A stretch of 64,000 bases of DNA from Hanleya hanleyi (Eukaryota; Mollusca; Polyplacophora; Lepidopleurida; Hanleyidae). This document shows positions 19,937 through 31,276 of the stretch, one piece after another. The notes beneath the pieces are model-generated. The model worked only from the letters and a program-made list of their open reading frames with translations, was not told the DNA's origin and searched no databases. How positions within the stretch are numbered: the stretch's first letter is position 1; the number at the start of each line of letters is the position of its first letter. The position numbers and the translations under genes are program-made. The stretch is from NCBI GenBank assembly GCA_036873755.1, contig JAVTVY010017181.1, positions 1 to 64,000 on the forward strand. The letters are read 5' to 3'.

Positions 19937-22751
19937 CTTTAAAAAGAGATCTGCGTACTGAGGGTTGAAAACACAGTTATATGAAGGATTTGAGTGGTTC
20001 GAACGCAGTTTTGTGATATATTGCAGTGATAATTTAATTCTCCGAAGTTCTAAAGGAAATTCATCCGCCGCGACATACAAGCTTTCCTTGGGTGATGTTC
20101 TGAAGGCACCGAGGCAAAGTCTTAGTCCTTGATGGAGAATAGGATCTAGCTTTGCCAAGTTTGACTTGCTTGCACCATTGTAAACAATAGAACCATAATC
20201 GAGTTTGGAACGAACAAGTCATCGATATAAATGAAGGAGAGTTTGCTGATCTCCTCCCCACTTATAGCTGGCAACTATTTTCAACAAATCCAGAGCTTTC
20301 GTGCATTTGGCTTTTAAGCAATTTATATGAGATTTGAAAGTTAGTCGTTGATCAAACAATATGCCTAGAAATTTGACCTCTTTTACCAGTTTGAGTTCAG
20401 TTCCATCTAAGGTAAGTACTGGATCTTCGTGCTGGAAATATTTTCTGCAAAAGTGTATACAATTTGTCTTAGCTCTGGAGAATTTGAAACCATTTTCTAG
20501 ACACCATTTCTGAATTCTGTGTAGACAAAGTTGTGATGTTCTCTCAATATTGTGTATACTTTTCCCACTACACGATATATTGAAACGTCTACAAAAAGTG
20601 AGCCATCAATCGATTTATTCAGAACTGCAGCCAGGCTGTTGATCTTGATACTAAACAGAGTAGTAGACAAAATACTGCCCTGTGGGACACCCTGGTCTTG
20701 ATAAAAATGATCAGACATAGTTGTACCTAAAAGAATTTGGAATTGTCTATCATTCAAAAAGTTGGAAATAAAAACGGGTAAACGACCTTTTAATCCCATC
20801 TTTTGAAGATCTTTAAGAATCCCGTATTTCCATGTAGTATCGTAGGCTTTTTCTAAATCAAAAAAGATAGAAACCACATGTTCGTTCTTGGCGAAAGCAT
20901 TCTTAACATACGAATCTAATCTGACTAAATGATCAACGGTACTTCTATTTTTTCGGAAACCAGCTTGAATGTCAGTAAGTTTCTATTCAATTTCCAGGTA
21001 CCAAACAAGGCGATCATTTATCATGCGTTCCATTGTTTTGCAGACACAACTAATCAGTGAAATCGGACGATAATTACCAGGGTCTTTATGGTCACGACCA
21101 GGCTTTGGTACTTGTATAACTATGGCATTGTGCCAGGACGGAGGAAATTCTTCTCTATACCAAAGTCTATTGAATATGCATAATAGAATTCCGGTAGATG
21201 TTTCAAACGCTGATAATGAATATTAGCAGGGCCTGCAGCAGAATCATGAGCTTTCGTGAGAGAAGCATGAAGTTCGTCAATTGTAAACGAAGCGTTATAG
21301 CCTTCATGGTTACCAGAAGTGAATTTAATTTCATTTTTCTCTTCTCTTTTTTGGAAACTTTGAAATTTAGGTACATAATTTTCTGATGAAGAGTTTTTGG
21401 CAATTGTTTCTCCTAATTTATTTGCAATTTCTACTTTGTCAGTAATCACCTGATTTCCATCGTTGAGATGATGAACGCTGGACTCGGAGTTTTTACCTTT
21501 TATTCTTTGGATCATATTCCAAACTTTTGTTATTGGAGTATGAGTATTTATCTTAGAAACATAATTTCTCCAAGAATCACGTTTATTCTGTTTCATGGTT
21601 CTACGAGCTTTAGCTCTTGTAACTCTGAGATCTTTCAACTTTTTAGGGTTAGGATGTCGGCGGAAATATCGTTCAGCCTTCTTCCTACATTTTCTTGCTT
21701 CTTTACAGTCATCATTAAACCAAGGTTTCTTAATATGTGCAACTCCTGAAGATGTGGGAATGGTTTGATTGGCAATTTCTATCAACATATCTGAGAACAG
21801 CTGTATAGGATCTGAAGCATCAGCGAAGGAGACTGATTGTAGTTTTTGTGAACAAAGCTTTTCAAACTCGGGCCAGTTTGCTTTCTTGAAATTAAACCTT
21901 GTGAAATGAGGGTCATCAGCTGAATGAACAGCTTTTAGGACAGTGGGAAAGTGATCACTTCCACAAAGGTCATCATGAACAGACCAAGAAAATTCTTCAA
22001 GAATAGGAAGGTCGCAAAGCGAGATATCCAATGCTGTATAGGTTCCATGGGCCGAGGACAAATGTGTATAAGAACCATCATTAAAAATACACAAAGAATT
22101 ATTTGATATAAAATTTTCGAGAATTTTACCTTTACAATTGTCTTCATTATCCCAGAGGATATTATTACCAGAAGAAGGTATGTACACTGTGCATAATGTG
22201 AAAACAGAATTCAAGGTAATACGAACTGCTACAGCTTGTAAATCTGTCACTAAATCAACAGGACTGTGTAAAACACCCATTTTAACCAATATTGAAGAAC
22301 CGCCTGTTGCTTTTCCATTTTCGTCTAAAGCGTAGGAATGATAAGGTGTGTATTGGCGAAATTTAAATTTATCTTTATCTGCTTTCTTCAGAAAGGTCTC
22401 GTTGAGACAAAAAGCTGATGGTTCATAATCTTGAATTAATAATTGGAGTTCATTTAAATTTGGCCAAACTCATCTGCAATTCCACTGAATGATAGTTGGT
22501 GGCTGAGCCATCTTTAGTCTGTATATAGAACTAAAACACAAAACTGCCCAAGCCAAGATATATAAGGTTAGCTTAGTCATTATATACGTTTTATTTTGGG
22601 TAATTCTTTTTGACCTTTCTTATTTTTTTTTCATTTGTTCTCTCTTGTCTTCTTTATTTTCCTTCTTATGAACTTCTTTCTCTCTATCTTGTACCAACAA
22701 GTCCTTCGACCTTTGGTTCAAGGAAGTCTCGCCTTTTAACGGACGATCACT

Positions 22752-24015
22752 TCACTCCTGATACTCCTCATCAGAAAGCCTGGATGTATCATTAGTAGGA
22801 GTGGGAGTAGCATCGACTATTTTAGGCTCTTTGCCGGATACGATATCTATGGTATTCTCTTTATTCTTCTTTTTCTGATTCGAGGTAGCTTTATTACTAC
22901 AAGACTGTTGACTACTTTCTTTTTCTGTGAACTCCTTCATTACTTCCTCATTCGGTGTAAAGTTTACGTCGACACCCGAGTGAATAGGATTAACGAAGGA
23001 ATTCACAGACTGCACAGGTGTATCCGGAGCCGACACACCGCCAGTATCCGGTAAGTTGTCTGGAGTCAATTCAGTCTGATCAGAATCAGACTTCTGATCA
23101 CCTGACCGCTGATCACCTGGCTCGGCCTCTACACCATCACAAACCTCACTATCACTGTCATCTTCATCTTCCGAACCACAACCTACCTCCATCTCGTCAC
23201 CGAGAGGCTCGTAGTGGTTTGAGGTTTTCTCACTGCTCCCAGCGGCAACTATCCCCTGATGACGTTTGATAGGTTTGCCATCAGGGCCTACAGTCTTCCA
23301 TAAATCTGTATACTGCTGTTGTTTCTGCTGGACAGCCTCGGCGGAAAGTCTTCCTCGGACTTCTGCGGGCGGAACAGGGCGAGGACCAGAGGAATCACCC
23401 TGTCTGCTGTTAGCTACGGTATCTCCAGAAACCTGTTTGGCTTTTGGACAGGTTTTTTTAAGATGGCCTTCCTGATGACAAATCAGACATTTATTTTTCA
23501 AAGGACACCTCCAGTTCATGTGATCTCTGAACCACAAGTATAACATGTTTTTACTTGACCGTTATACCATACAGGAAGTCTCATACCTCCAATTAATATA
23601 GAAGAAGGAAGAGTACGTTTGAATTTCGTCATCCAAATTCTTCGAACTCCTGTCTCAAACTCTCTATCGAAAGAATAGAACTCCTATTGTACAGAGAGAA
23701 CATCACCATAAAACTCAAAAGCACTTCTGATCGCAGAATCTGGGAAATCGCATGGTCCTTTCATCTTTACTAGCAATTTCCCTGGATCTATTTCCTCAAA
23801 ATGGCCACGTTGATCTCCAACACGAATACCTTCCAGCACTAGGCGGGTTTTGGTAGTTTCATTTGCTAGTGTGACGTTTCACAGGGTATTTGATACCTGT
23901 ACTAGACCTTTAAGGGTTTTCGGTCCTGATCCAACAGTGTCTTTTAATGCGTGATATATATCAAACGCATTAGCTTTCTCTAGACCTTGAAGTTGTAGGC
24001 TCAGTGACCTATCAT
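22752..24015 (-). pseudogene. ORF1 (gag-like) of element B
   Basis: The open stretch 22,752-23,546 begins near the zinc knuckle CLICHQEGHLKKTC (C-x2-C-x4-H-x4-C) and continues as an acidic Ser/Asp/Glu-rich tail ending SRLSDEEYQE. Upstream to 24,015, in broken frames, lies the N-terminal domain (SLSLQLQGLEKANAFDIYHA, GSGPKTLKGL). LINE ORF1 proteins bind element RNA. Frameshifts near 23,550 and 23,880 separate the two halves. Confidence 0.75.
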
Positions 24016-24816
24016 ACTTTCAAAAAAAAATAAAAAAATTCAAAGTTCCCCTAGGGACTATCAATACATCTACAAACTACAAATAGTGACACGCACAAAC
24101 CCCAACAGTGACCCTCCCCACAGAGTAAACATTGAATACTCCCCGATGGAGCCTCACTCCAAAGGCGTACACTGTAGCCTTTACAACAATACACTGAAAC
24201 TTCAGGGCCAGGCAGAACAAAAGCCTAGTCCTAAACCCAGCGAGTTGCCTGGTTACAACGAGGAACAAAAGAACAGAGAACAAAGGGTAGCACACAGCTG
24301 TACACTCAGGGCTAAGCCTACAACGCGCAGCTATATAACTTCGGTATGTTACATGTATTCAACCTACCTCGATTTACACAAATATTATGTGCAAATCGAC
24401 CTACGTCAAACCGAACGAAAAACGAACCAACTTCAGACTAGATCAAGTCAACAAGGATATATATATATACAACAGCAAAATACGAAATATTTACAGACAG
24501 CTAACAAACAGAGAAGAGGGAGACAGAGAAAAAAAACACACCGACCCTCTCGGTCACAAAGACCGAGACGGTAGTAATGGCGGCTCTCTGCCTTCCCAAA
24601 CCAGGCCAAACTGACCAAGTCAGAAAAACGCCCTGAACAGCAAAAAAACTGACAAATAATTCCAAACTTTCACCACAGGTATTTGCCAAACGTATTCACA
24701 AAATATATTACACAAAAACCACAGTTAAGATCAGCTGAAATCCGCAGAATTAGACAAATTTCTCGGAGCGAAGTGAAAACACGTCCGACTCCCAATCTCT
24801 CTACATCCGGGCCTCC
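24016..24816 (-). promoter_or_regulatory. 5' UTR/internal promoter region of element B
   Basis: Non-coding sequence between the 5' target duplication and ORF1. The element starts GGAGGCCCGGATGTAGAG on the minus strand; CCGGATGTAG recurs at the start of the plus-strand copy at 63,210. A 162-codon plus-strand ORF in this stretch is antisense to the UTR and not a gene. Promoter activity is assumed from the general biology of non-LTR elements, not seen directly. Confidence 0.5.
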
Positions 24817-24829
24817 TGTTTTATATGGA

Positions 24830-25438
24830 AGTTGGTATACATCATCAATATATCCAGATACTGTGAATCGGGACCTGATTGACCGAAAACCTTGGTGGCC
24901 ATCAAGCCAATTTATGCAAAATCATTAATGATCTCTATCTCTGATTCCGTTGAAGTGCTAAATGTAAAATTTGGTATACATCATTGATGCATCAAGAGAC
25001 TTACGATGAATGACAAATCTGGTTTCTCTGATTGGGCGGAAATCTTGGCAGCCATCTTTAATTTATTCAAAATCTTTAATGATGTTTATCTCTGACCATT
25101 TAAGTGTTCTATACGAAACTTGGTTTACAACATCGATGTATGAAGAGACTTGCATTAATGAATAACCACATTAGTTCCTCTGAGTGGCGGGAAGGATGGG
25201 CAGCCATCTTTAATTTATGCAAAATCATTAATGATTTCTATATCTGACACTGTTCAAATGCTTAATATAAAATTTGGTATACATTATCGATGCATCAAGA
25301 GATTTGTGAAATGAATACCGGTTTCTTTGATTGGATGGAAAACTTAGAGGTCATTTCTAAGTGCAAAATTTTTGATAATCTGTATATTTGTCACTTGACT
25401 GCTTGGTGTTCCTGACATCTTAGTTCAAATTGAATACA
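24830..25438. repeat. ~180-bp satellite array, right part
   Basis: Continues the monomers of 17,195-17,586 after the LINE: GGTATACATCATTGATGCATC, GGCGGAAATCTTGGCAGCCATC and AATTTATGCAAAATCATTAATG recur about every 175-180 bp through four units. The array ends at the TTAA target of the next transposon. Confidence 0.85.
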
Positions 25439-25722
25439 TTAAAGGGGAATGTTATCGCCGGACCTATGTAAACGTTAATATATACCTTGATACTATAAGA
25501 AATCGACTATGTAGTTTTCTCCCCGATCTCCGAACTTCAAAACGGTAAATTTGGCGATTTAAACGCGTTCCTACCACGAGCCTGTCAAAGCGGTGACCGT
25601 TGACCCATGACCTCACAGAGTGAACCAGTCCGCCATAGCATTAGCATTAGCATACGTAAACAAGTAAAATCTGCTCCAATATTTTTCGATTTTTCGACTG
25701 TATTCTCGTACTTTGGAGGCAT

Positions 25723-25975
25723 CATACCTCGTCGGTGTGTTGTTGGAGGGTGTAGCAACACGAATGGAGATGGATTCAAGTTGCACTCGTGGCCAAACGG
25801 GGAAAAAATCGGGAAGAAATTCGACGAAATTTGTGCAAAACACGTGGGGGAAGCCAACGAAATGGTCTCGCATTTATTTCGCTCACTAGACTGACGACAG
25901 CTATGCAACAACAGAGATGGCAAGAATGTGTGGATATCCCCCTATACTGAAAGAAGCTATTTCCAAGATCAAGAC
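25723..25975 (+). pseudogene. THAP-domain zinc finger, frameshifted
   Basis: Reads PRRCVVGGCSNTNGDGFKLH then SWPNGEKIGKKFDE, with the THAP C-x4-C start and the conserved Trp-Pro. The frame then shifts near 25,830 to read NTWGKPTKWSRI and, past a stop, TDDSYATTEMARMCGYPPIL, the C-terminal part of the domain. The expected third Cys (CSAHF position) reads Tyr and the following Phe is a stop codon. THAP domains bind DNA through C2CH zinc coordination; this one cannot be made as it stands. Confidence 0.7.
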
Positions 25976-26467
25976 GAATAAATCTTTATCAGAAAGAGAA
26001 AATAGACAACCCCTCAGTCTGCCGAAGTGCGTGAGTTATACAGGGACGACCGACCTCGTGGACTCGGCAAGCGACAAACCGTTCCCGCAGACAAGCACTG
26101 TAAATCTCCCTGGATGTTTGGGCCCACACCGCTTCCATCATCTCCTCTACCGAAGATTTAATCTTCCACTCTTGAAATTTTGCATCAGTCCCACGGAGTG
26201 ATCGAACAGCCAATCCTGAATCCTACATCTTACAGCTATTAACTGAACTGTAATAATCAATGTACTTTTAATCAACTTATTACCGTATATAGGAAATTCA
26301 CTCCTGGCACCAGCTTATCCTGATTATTTGGTGTCTTTTTGTATCTCCATGTAAGCACATACATTCTATTTTTTTTGATACAATAAATTGAAATTGATCA
26401 CCCGGAAGAGTAACTGAAACTAACAGAAAGGTGTGAAGCAAACAATTTTTTATGTGAGGGTGTCCAA

Positions 26468-26513
26468 GAGGGAGAGTGAGAGAATTAAGGTTTAACGTCG
26501 CGCGTTCAGGAAC
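26468..26513 (-). mobile_element. 46-bp Nimb-like LINE 3' end insertion
   Basis: GAGAGAATTAAGGTTTAACG matches only the extreme 3' end of the Nimb-like LINEs (31,160-31,190; 17,595-17,620). It is flanked by the direct repeat AGGGTGTCCAA (26,457-26,467 and 26,514-26,524). This looks like a target-primed insertion truncated after about 46 bp, inside the Kolobok-like element. Confidence 0.7.
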
Positions 26514-27247
26514 AGGGTGTCCAAAAGAAATAAACTGGGCTTCTCCACAGGTGAGTTAGTTATTGTTTCAACATCAAATAGCTTCCTTTGGAATTTAAAC
26601 TTTGTTTTCATTTGAGAGAACTTATCCACAGGTATGGATTAGCTCTCGTTTTAACATCAAATCGCTAACAATAATTGACAAACACATAATAAAATTAAGC
26701 ACGTAAGCAATGTAAATAAGCCGGCCTGCCACGGTATAACAATATGTCCGTCCCGTAAGAATTGAAAAATAATGAACCATACAATGTCAATAAACACACA
26801 CATATAAAAATAAAGGCGTAAATAACTACATAGTATGCTCTTACAATAACAAATTATCTGTAGATTTTAAATGAATATATATATTATAGTGACATCCACA
26901 ATAAGCCAAGCCGGCCTAGTTTCCTTTTTGCTATATTATTTAGAAGTTTTTTTAGCACGGAAGAGTAAATTTACGATCCTGTGCATTATAATAACTGATT
27001 TATTCCTAAAAAATGCCAGATAAAAGCAGAAATGTATAAATATTATTGTAAGATCCACAGATAGTTGTAATTTCGTGTATAAAGCATGTAATCCGTGTAT
27101 TTAAACCGGCCTGCCATAGCCTGACACGGCCTGCCACAGGACGACCCAGTTTGACCCCAGATTCGCTTGTACATATGGCTTAAATCTATATGACTCGATA
27201 GATTCTTCTTCTCCTTTAGTTTCATGATCGCTTACTGCCTCTACATT

Positions 27248-27358
27248 CTATTCAGTTCCAAGACCTGTATAATCTCCAACGTCACAGTCTTCAACGTGGT
27301 TAACGCTGAAATCGGAATCTGTGTCAGAGCTTGTACCGCTGTCTGTGTTATCCGCCAT
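27248..27358 (-). pseudogene. Acidic ORF start inside the Kolobok-like element
   Basis: ATG at 27,358, about 210 bp from the right TIR, opens MADNTDSGTSSDTDSDFSVN and ends at TAG (27,248-27,250) after 36 residues. Past the stop the frame continues plausibly (acidic, then YRFKPYVQANLG). An acidic N terminus followed by a Y.FEP-like motif is a pattern I associate with proteins encoded near THAP-type transposons in invertebrates, but I cannot name it. Broken by the in-frame stop. Confidence 0.4.
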
Positions 27359-27599
27359 GTTTGACTCTGGCGGCTTCACTGTGTGACGTCACAGGGTAAT
27401 CGCCGGGCAGATTTACTGGGGGTAAAAATCAGGCACTTTGGAGCCGTATTTCAGGATATTGCATCATCGCTAAAATTTTGAAAATAATTCTAAAAAATAA
27501 AGCAGGTAACAGGGAACTGCTTTTTATCGGTTTTAGCCTTTCAAAAATTGTGATAACATTCCCCTTTAAGAATGGCTGGTGCCCAGAGCTGAGGGGTTT

Positions 27600-29310
27600 T
27601 CAAATGCGCAGCTTCGTATTGTATAGGTAAGTGGGTCCATTTTCTGTAGATCTTGCTTGGAATTGGTTTTCATGCCAATCCGCCTCTGGGTCGCGCCACC
27701 TGGGGGACAAGTTAAAATTGCATCTCCAGACAATAACTTTTGAAAACCTTCAGGATTCTTTCAAATTTGGTGTGTGGGTACCTTGCCTCAAGATCTGGCT
27801 TGAGAATATTTTTCGTGTTGATTCGTATACAGGGGGCACCACCTGAAAGCTAAGTAAAGTGTTTCCAGACAATAACTTTTGAAAACCTTGACGGATTCAT
27901 TTCAAATTTGGTGTGTAGGTACCTCACCTCAATTTCTCGTTTGGCATTGTTTTTCATGCTGATCCACATATAGGTGGTGCCACCTGGGGGTCAATTTTAA
28001 ATTATATTTCCGGACAATAACTTTGTAAACCTTGACTGAATTTTTCCTGAGTTTGGTATATGAATACATGTATACATACACCTTACCTGTAGGTTTCGCT
28101 TGGGATTGTTTTTCTTGTCGATCAGACCATAGGTGGTGCCACCGGTAGGCCAAGTTAACATTTTCTGTTTCCAATGTCAAGGAATCTTGCCTCAAGGAAT
28201 CTTGCCTATCTGCCTATACATGGCGCTAACCTGTGGGCCAAGGTAAAATTGCATTTCCGGACAGTAACTGCACGTTGGACCGAAACGGATTCTTTTAAAT
28301 TTGGTATGTTGGTACCTTCCCTCAAGGTATCCTATGGGGCCATATTAATGATGTTTTTCCTAAGTTTTATGTTTTTACTTTCTTCACAAATAATGAATGT
28401 TTCCTTTACTAAAGAGGCAAAAAGGAATGCGTTCTCGATCGTATTCGATTGACTGTATCTAGTTTCTTCAATATTTGGCATATATGCATTCCTTGTGACA
28501 AGATGTTGACTGGTTTTGTGTTTCAGAAAGATCTTCCTGAAGGTGGCGCCACCAGGGTTCTTTCCGTTATGTTGTGCTGCAACTTTGAAATGCTTTGAAA
28601 TGTCACTCGAAATTTGGTTTCTGGGCAATAACTTGAGAGCTGCTCATCGAATTCTTGGACCCAAATTAGGCATGCATATACATTTTACCTTGCCATGAGA
28701 TGTTGCTTTGGATCCACTTCTGCTTAGAAGGTGATGCCACCTGATAAAATCTGGAATTTGTTTTTGGCCAATAACTTGAGAACTGCATGCATTCTTCTCA
28801 AATTTAGCATGCATGTACCATGCCAGGAGATGTTGCATGGGATTGCCTTTCACTCATTTGCACTTACAGGTGGTGCCACCTGGTGGCAAAATCCCAAATT
28901 TGTCTTCGGGTAATAACATGACATAAGATGTCATTTGAGATTGCGCTTTGCTCACTTGCGCCTAAAGGTAGCACCACGTCCTCATGTCAAAATCTAAATT
29001 TGATTTCGTTCATCGGATTCTTCTCCAATTTGGTATGCAGATACCATGCCAGAATATGTCCCCTGGGTTGTAGTTCGCCTGCATCTGCATAGGCCTACTG
29101 GTGTTGATACCTGGTGGACAAATCTGAAAATTATTCTGGCAATAATTGACAACGGATTCTTCTCAATTTGGTATTTATATACCCAAAGATGTCGCTTGGG
29201 ATTGTGTTTCGCACACGTTTTGTGCCTATAAATCTAAATTTGGTTTCCGGGCAATAACTTGAAGACCACTCTTCAGATTCTTCCCAAAGTTCGTATGCTG
29301 ATACATGTAT
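27600..29310. repeat. Satellite array, ~165-190-bp monomers with GGTGGCGCCACC-type palindrome
   Basis: About ten diverged monomers. Typical order: GGTGGTGCCACCTGG (often the palindrome GGTGGCGCCACC), CCGGACAATAACTTTTGAAA, CGGATTC.TTTCAAATTTGGT, ACCTTGCCTCAAGAT and TCGCTTGGGATTG. Divergence between monomers is high and indels are common, suggesting an old array. The ORFs across it are read-through. Confidence 0.85.
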
Positions 29311-29619
29311 CTAGACTGTAGAACTCTCTGATAAATCAGGATATTCATAATTAACAGACCGTGTCAGCGTACTCTTCCAGCTATCCCACCGTCAGTGATT
29401 GGTCATTCGATCCCGCCATTTTAAACTAATACAAGCATTTTCATCAGATCACTATTTATAGGAGCCACCCCAATCTTCATACACAACAACGTGACTGTCT
29501 CAGTTGACTGATGACATAGCGCGGCCTCGTTTTTTTATTTCAAAATCTGCCGTCCAACTGGGAAAATGTTGCTGCATCAGTGGATCATTGGCCCTCCGTA
29601 GAAGGGTGCAATACTATAG

Positions 29620-29800
29620 GCTAATACATGTACCATGCCATGAGATGATGCTTGGGATTGCATTTCGCTCACTGCAACTACAGGTGGCAACACCTGGTGG
29701 AAAATTTAAATTTTGGTTTCCGGGCAATAGGTTGAGGATGCCTTCATCTTCTCGTCAAATTTGGTTTGCAGATAATGCCTTGAGATGTCACTTGGGGTTG
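29620..29800. repeat. Outlying monomer(s) of the 27.6-kb satellite
   Basis: ACCATGCCATGAGATGATGC, TTGGGATTGCATTTCGCTCAC and CAGGTGGCAACACCTGGTGG repeat the monomer order of the preceding array after a ~300-bp non-repeat gap (29,310-29,620) in which I see no gene. Confidence 0.7.
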
Positions 29801-31149
29801 CTTCTCGGTTACATAATTCCCATGCTTCATTGCATGAAAACTATATTACAGAAGCAATCAACTTTCAGTCAACCGTTCTGAGTTGATCTTAAAACTTCGG
29901 AAGGCAGAAAGACCCTTCCACATCCAACGCCTATGAATCAGCAGTTGCCTCCCTCATGTATATTCCCTGAGACCAACAATGCTAAAAAATATTGCTGCCA
30001 TTTCGGCGGGGGACCTAGCATCCTCTGGCTGCTTGTTACATATCATTTGACTGGAATATGTGTAGAAATAATTTTAAGATCAGCAAAAAGCAAGCACGCC
30101 AGAAAGTAAAAGAATCATTTGCGTTCTCCGTTGCATAAATCATTGGGTACACCAGGACCTGTTCGTCCAGAGTTTGTTAATTTGTGCCTAACACAATTTG
30201 TCTTCAAAACATGCCTAACTAAGAGAACAGACAAAAAACCTAGCCCGATCTGTTGATAACATTTGCTTATTAAACTGTGAGAAAACAAACAGTAGTTTAT
30301 TCATACAAATACCTTTGTAATTGCACTATATGAGCCCATCTCAATGGGAGAAAACGACGGTTGATAAAAAATGGTTTACCGGAACATAGAAGACTCAATC
30401 ACTTAAATATAGTGAAGAGTTATTAGGTGACATTTTTCTAAACTGGGCATAAAGATGTTTTATTATTACACAGTTATATAATTCCCCCACTATTTTCCAT
30501 GTACTCTCGTGTCAAATTCAGTAGTTGGATTGAATTTTTTGATGAAGTTTTCGAATTTGTAGGAAATTTTCTCCACATAAAAATAATTATGTGATATGAA
30601 ACAAATAATTTGAGGAATTTTTACACTAAAATGCAACAATTTACATAAAAACTGGTCAAGATACAATTGTTGTCACGGCTTTATATATATGGTCACTATC
30701 TTGAACTGACACATGATGAAAGATCTGGGGTTTTTGGGAATAGACTCAAAATTACCAAAACGTGGCTAAGGTAAACTCTCAATAAATATTAGTTCCAGAG
30801 CACCAGGAAGATGGTCGTTACAGGGGCGATCATGACTGTTAATGTTTGAAGGCAATATCTTTTCAATGAAGACTAATTGGGTGTACATGGATCCTATTTC
30901 AATACCAGAAAGAAATGGAAGATTTGCTGTGTAGAGCAAAATAATATCATTAAAAATGCCGACGAGTACTTTATTTCATATCGCATGTTATTTTCTAAAT
31001 TATTGCACAGTTAATGCAAAGAAAAACCTCATAAAGGAAAAGAATTCGAAAAATCAATCAAAACATTCGACCACAAAAATACATTTTCCTGGAAAATGAC
31101 GTCATGATAAAGTCACCAGAACGACCATATTGAATACTTTTACATTCTC
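29801..31149. other. Stretch without a recognised gene
   Basis: AT-rich, no protein-like frame, no tandem or inverted repeat noticed. It ends at the 3' end of element A. Confidence 0.5.
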
Positions 31150-31276
31150 GTGTAGACAGAGAATTAAGGTTTAATGTCGCGTTCAGCAATATTTCAGCTA
31201 TATAGCGACGATCAAACAAAATTCTAAGTACTTAAGTGACTAACTTAATAATCCAACGCATTAAGACTTACACACA

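Larger units (their letters stand above)
17760..22511 (-). pseudogene. ORF2 of element B: APE endonuclease, RT, RNase H
   Basis: ATG at 22,511 opens MAQPPTIIQWNCR, the start of an AP-endonuclease domain, then meets TGA where a Gly/Arg codon is expected. The longest open stretch (21,120-22,289) carries the endonuclease end (TYTALDISLCDLP, GSDHFP) and the linker (KKPWFNDDCKEARKCRKKAE). 20,497-20,877 carries RT palm motifs (FFDLEKAYDTTW, GVPQGSILS, SLFVD, where FADD would be expected). RNase H pieces lie on either side of the insertions at 18,801-19,009 and 17,760-18,464. It would encode the replication enzyme of the LINE; here it is broken in many places. Confidence 0.8.
17587..24816 (-). mobile_element. 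Full-length Nimb/I-type non-LTR retrotransposon (element B) with nested insertions
   Basis: Flanked by a perfect 13-bp target-site duplication TGTTTTATATGGA (17,574-17,586 and 24,817-24,829) inside a satellite array. On the minus strand the order is 5' UTR (24,816 to about 24,010), gag-like ORF1 with a CCHC knuckle, ORF2 with AP endonuclease, RT and RNase H, and a 3' end with a (TC)n tail. I/Nimb-clade elements have this architecture. Three later insertions interrupt the 3' half: 19,557-19,936, 19,010-19,525 and 18,465-18,800. Removing them leaves about 6 kb. Both ORFs carry stops and frameshifts, so the copy is dead. Confidence 0.85.
25443..27565. mobile_element. Kolobok-like DNA transposon, 2.1 kb, TTAA target duplication
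   Basis: TTAA flanks both ends (25,439-25,442 and 27,566-27,569) just outside a perfect 14-bp terminal inverted repeat AGGGGAATGTTATC / GATAACATTCCCCT. A THAP-type zinc-finger remnant lies on the plus strand near the left end and an acidic ORF start on the minus strand near the right end. TTAA duplication with a THAP domain is the usual signature of Kolobok transposons (piggyBac also uses TTAA but lacks THAP). No DDE catalytic region is visible, so this copy is non-autonomous or decayed. Confidence 0.7.

Noticed and set aside
24086..24574. 162-codon plus-strand ORF
   Set aside because: Antisense to the 5' UTR of LINE element B; low-complexity Arg/Gln/Thr-rich composition.
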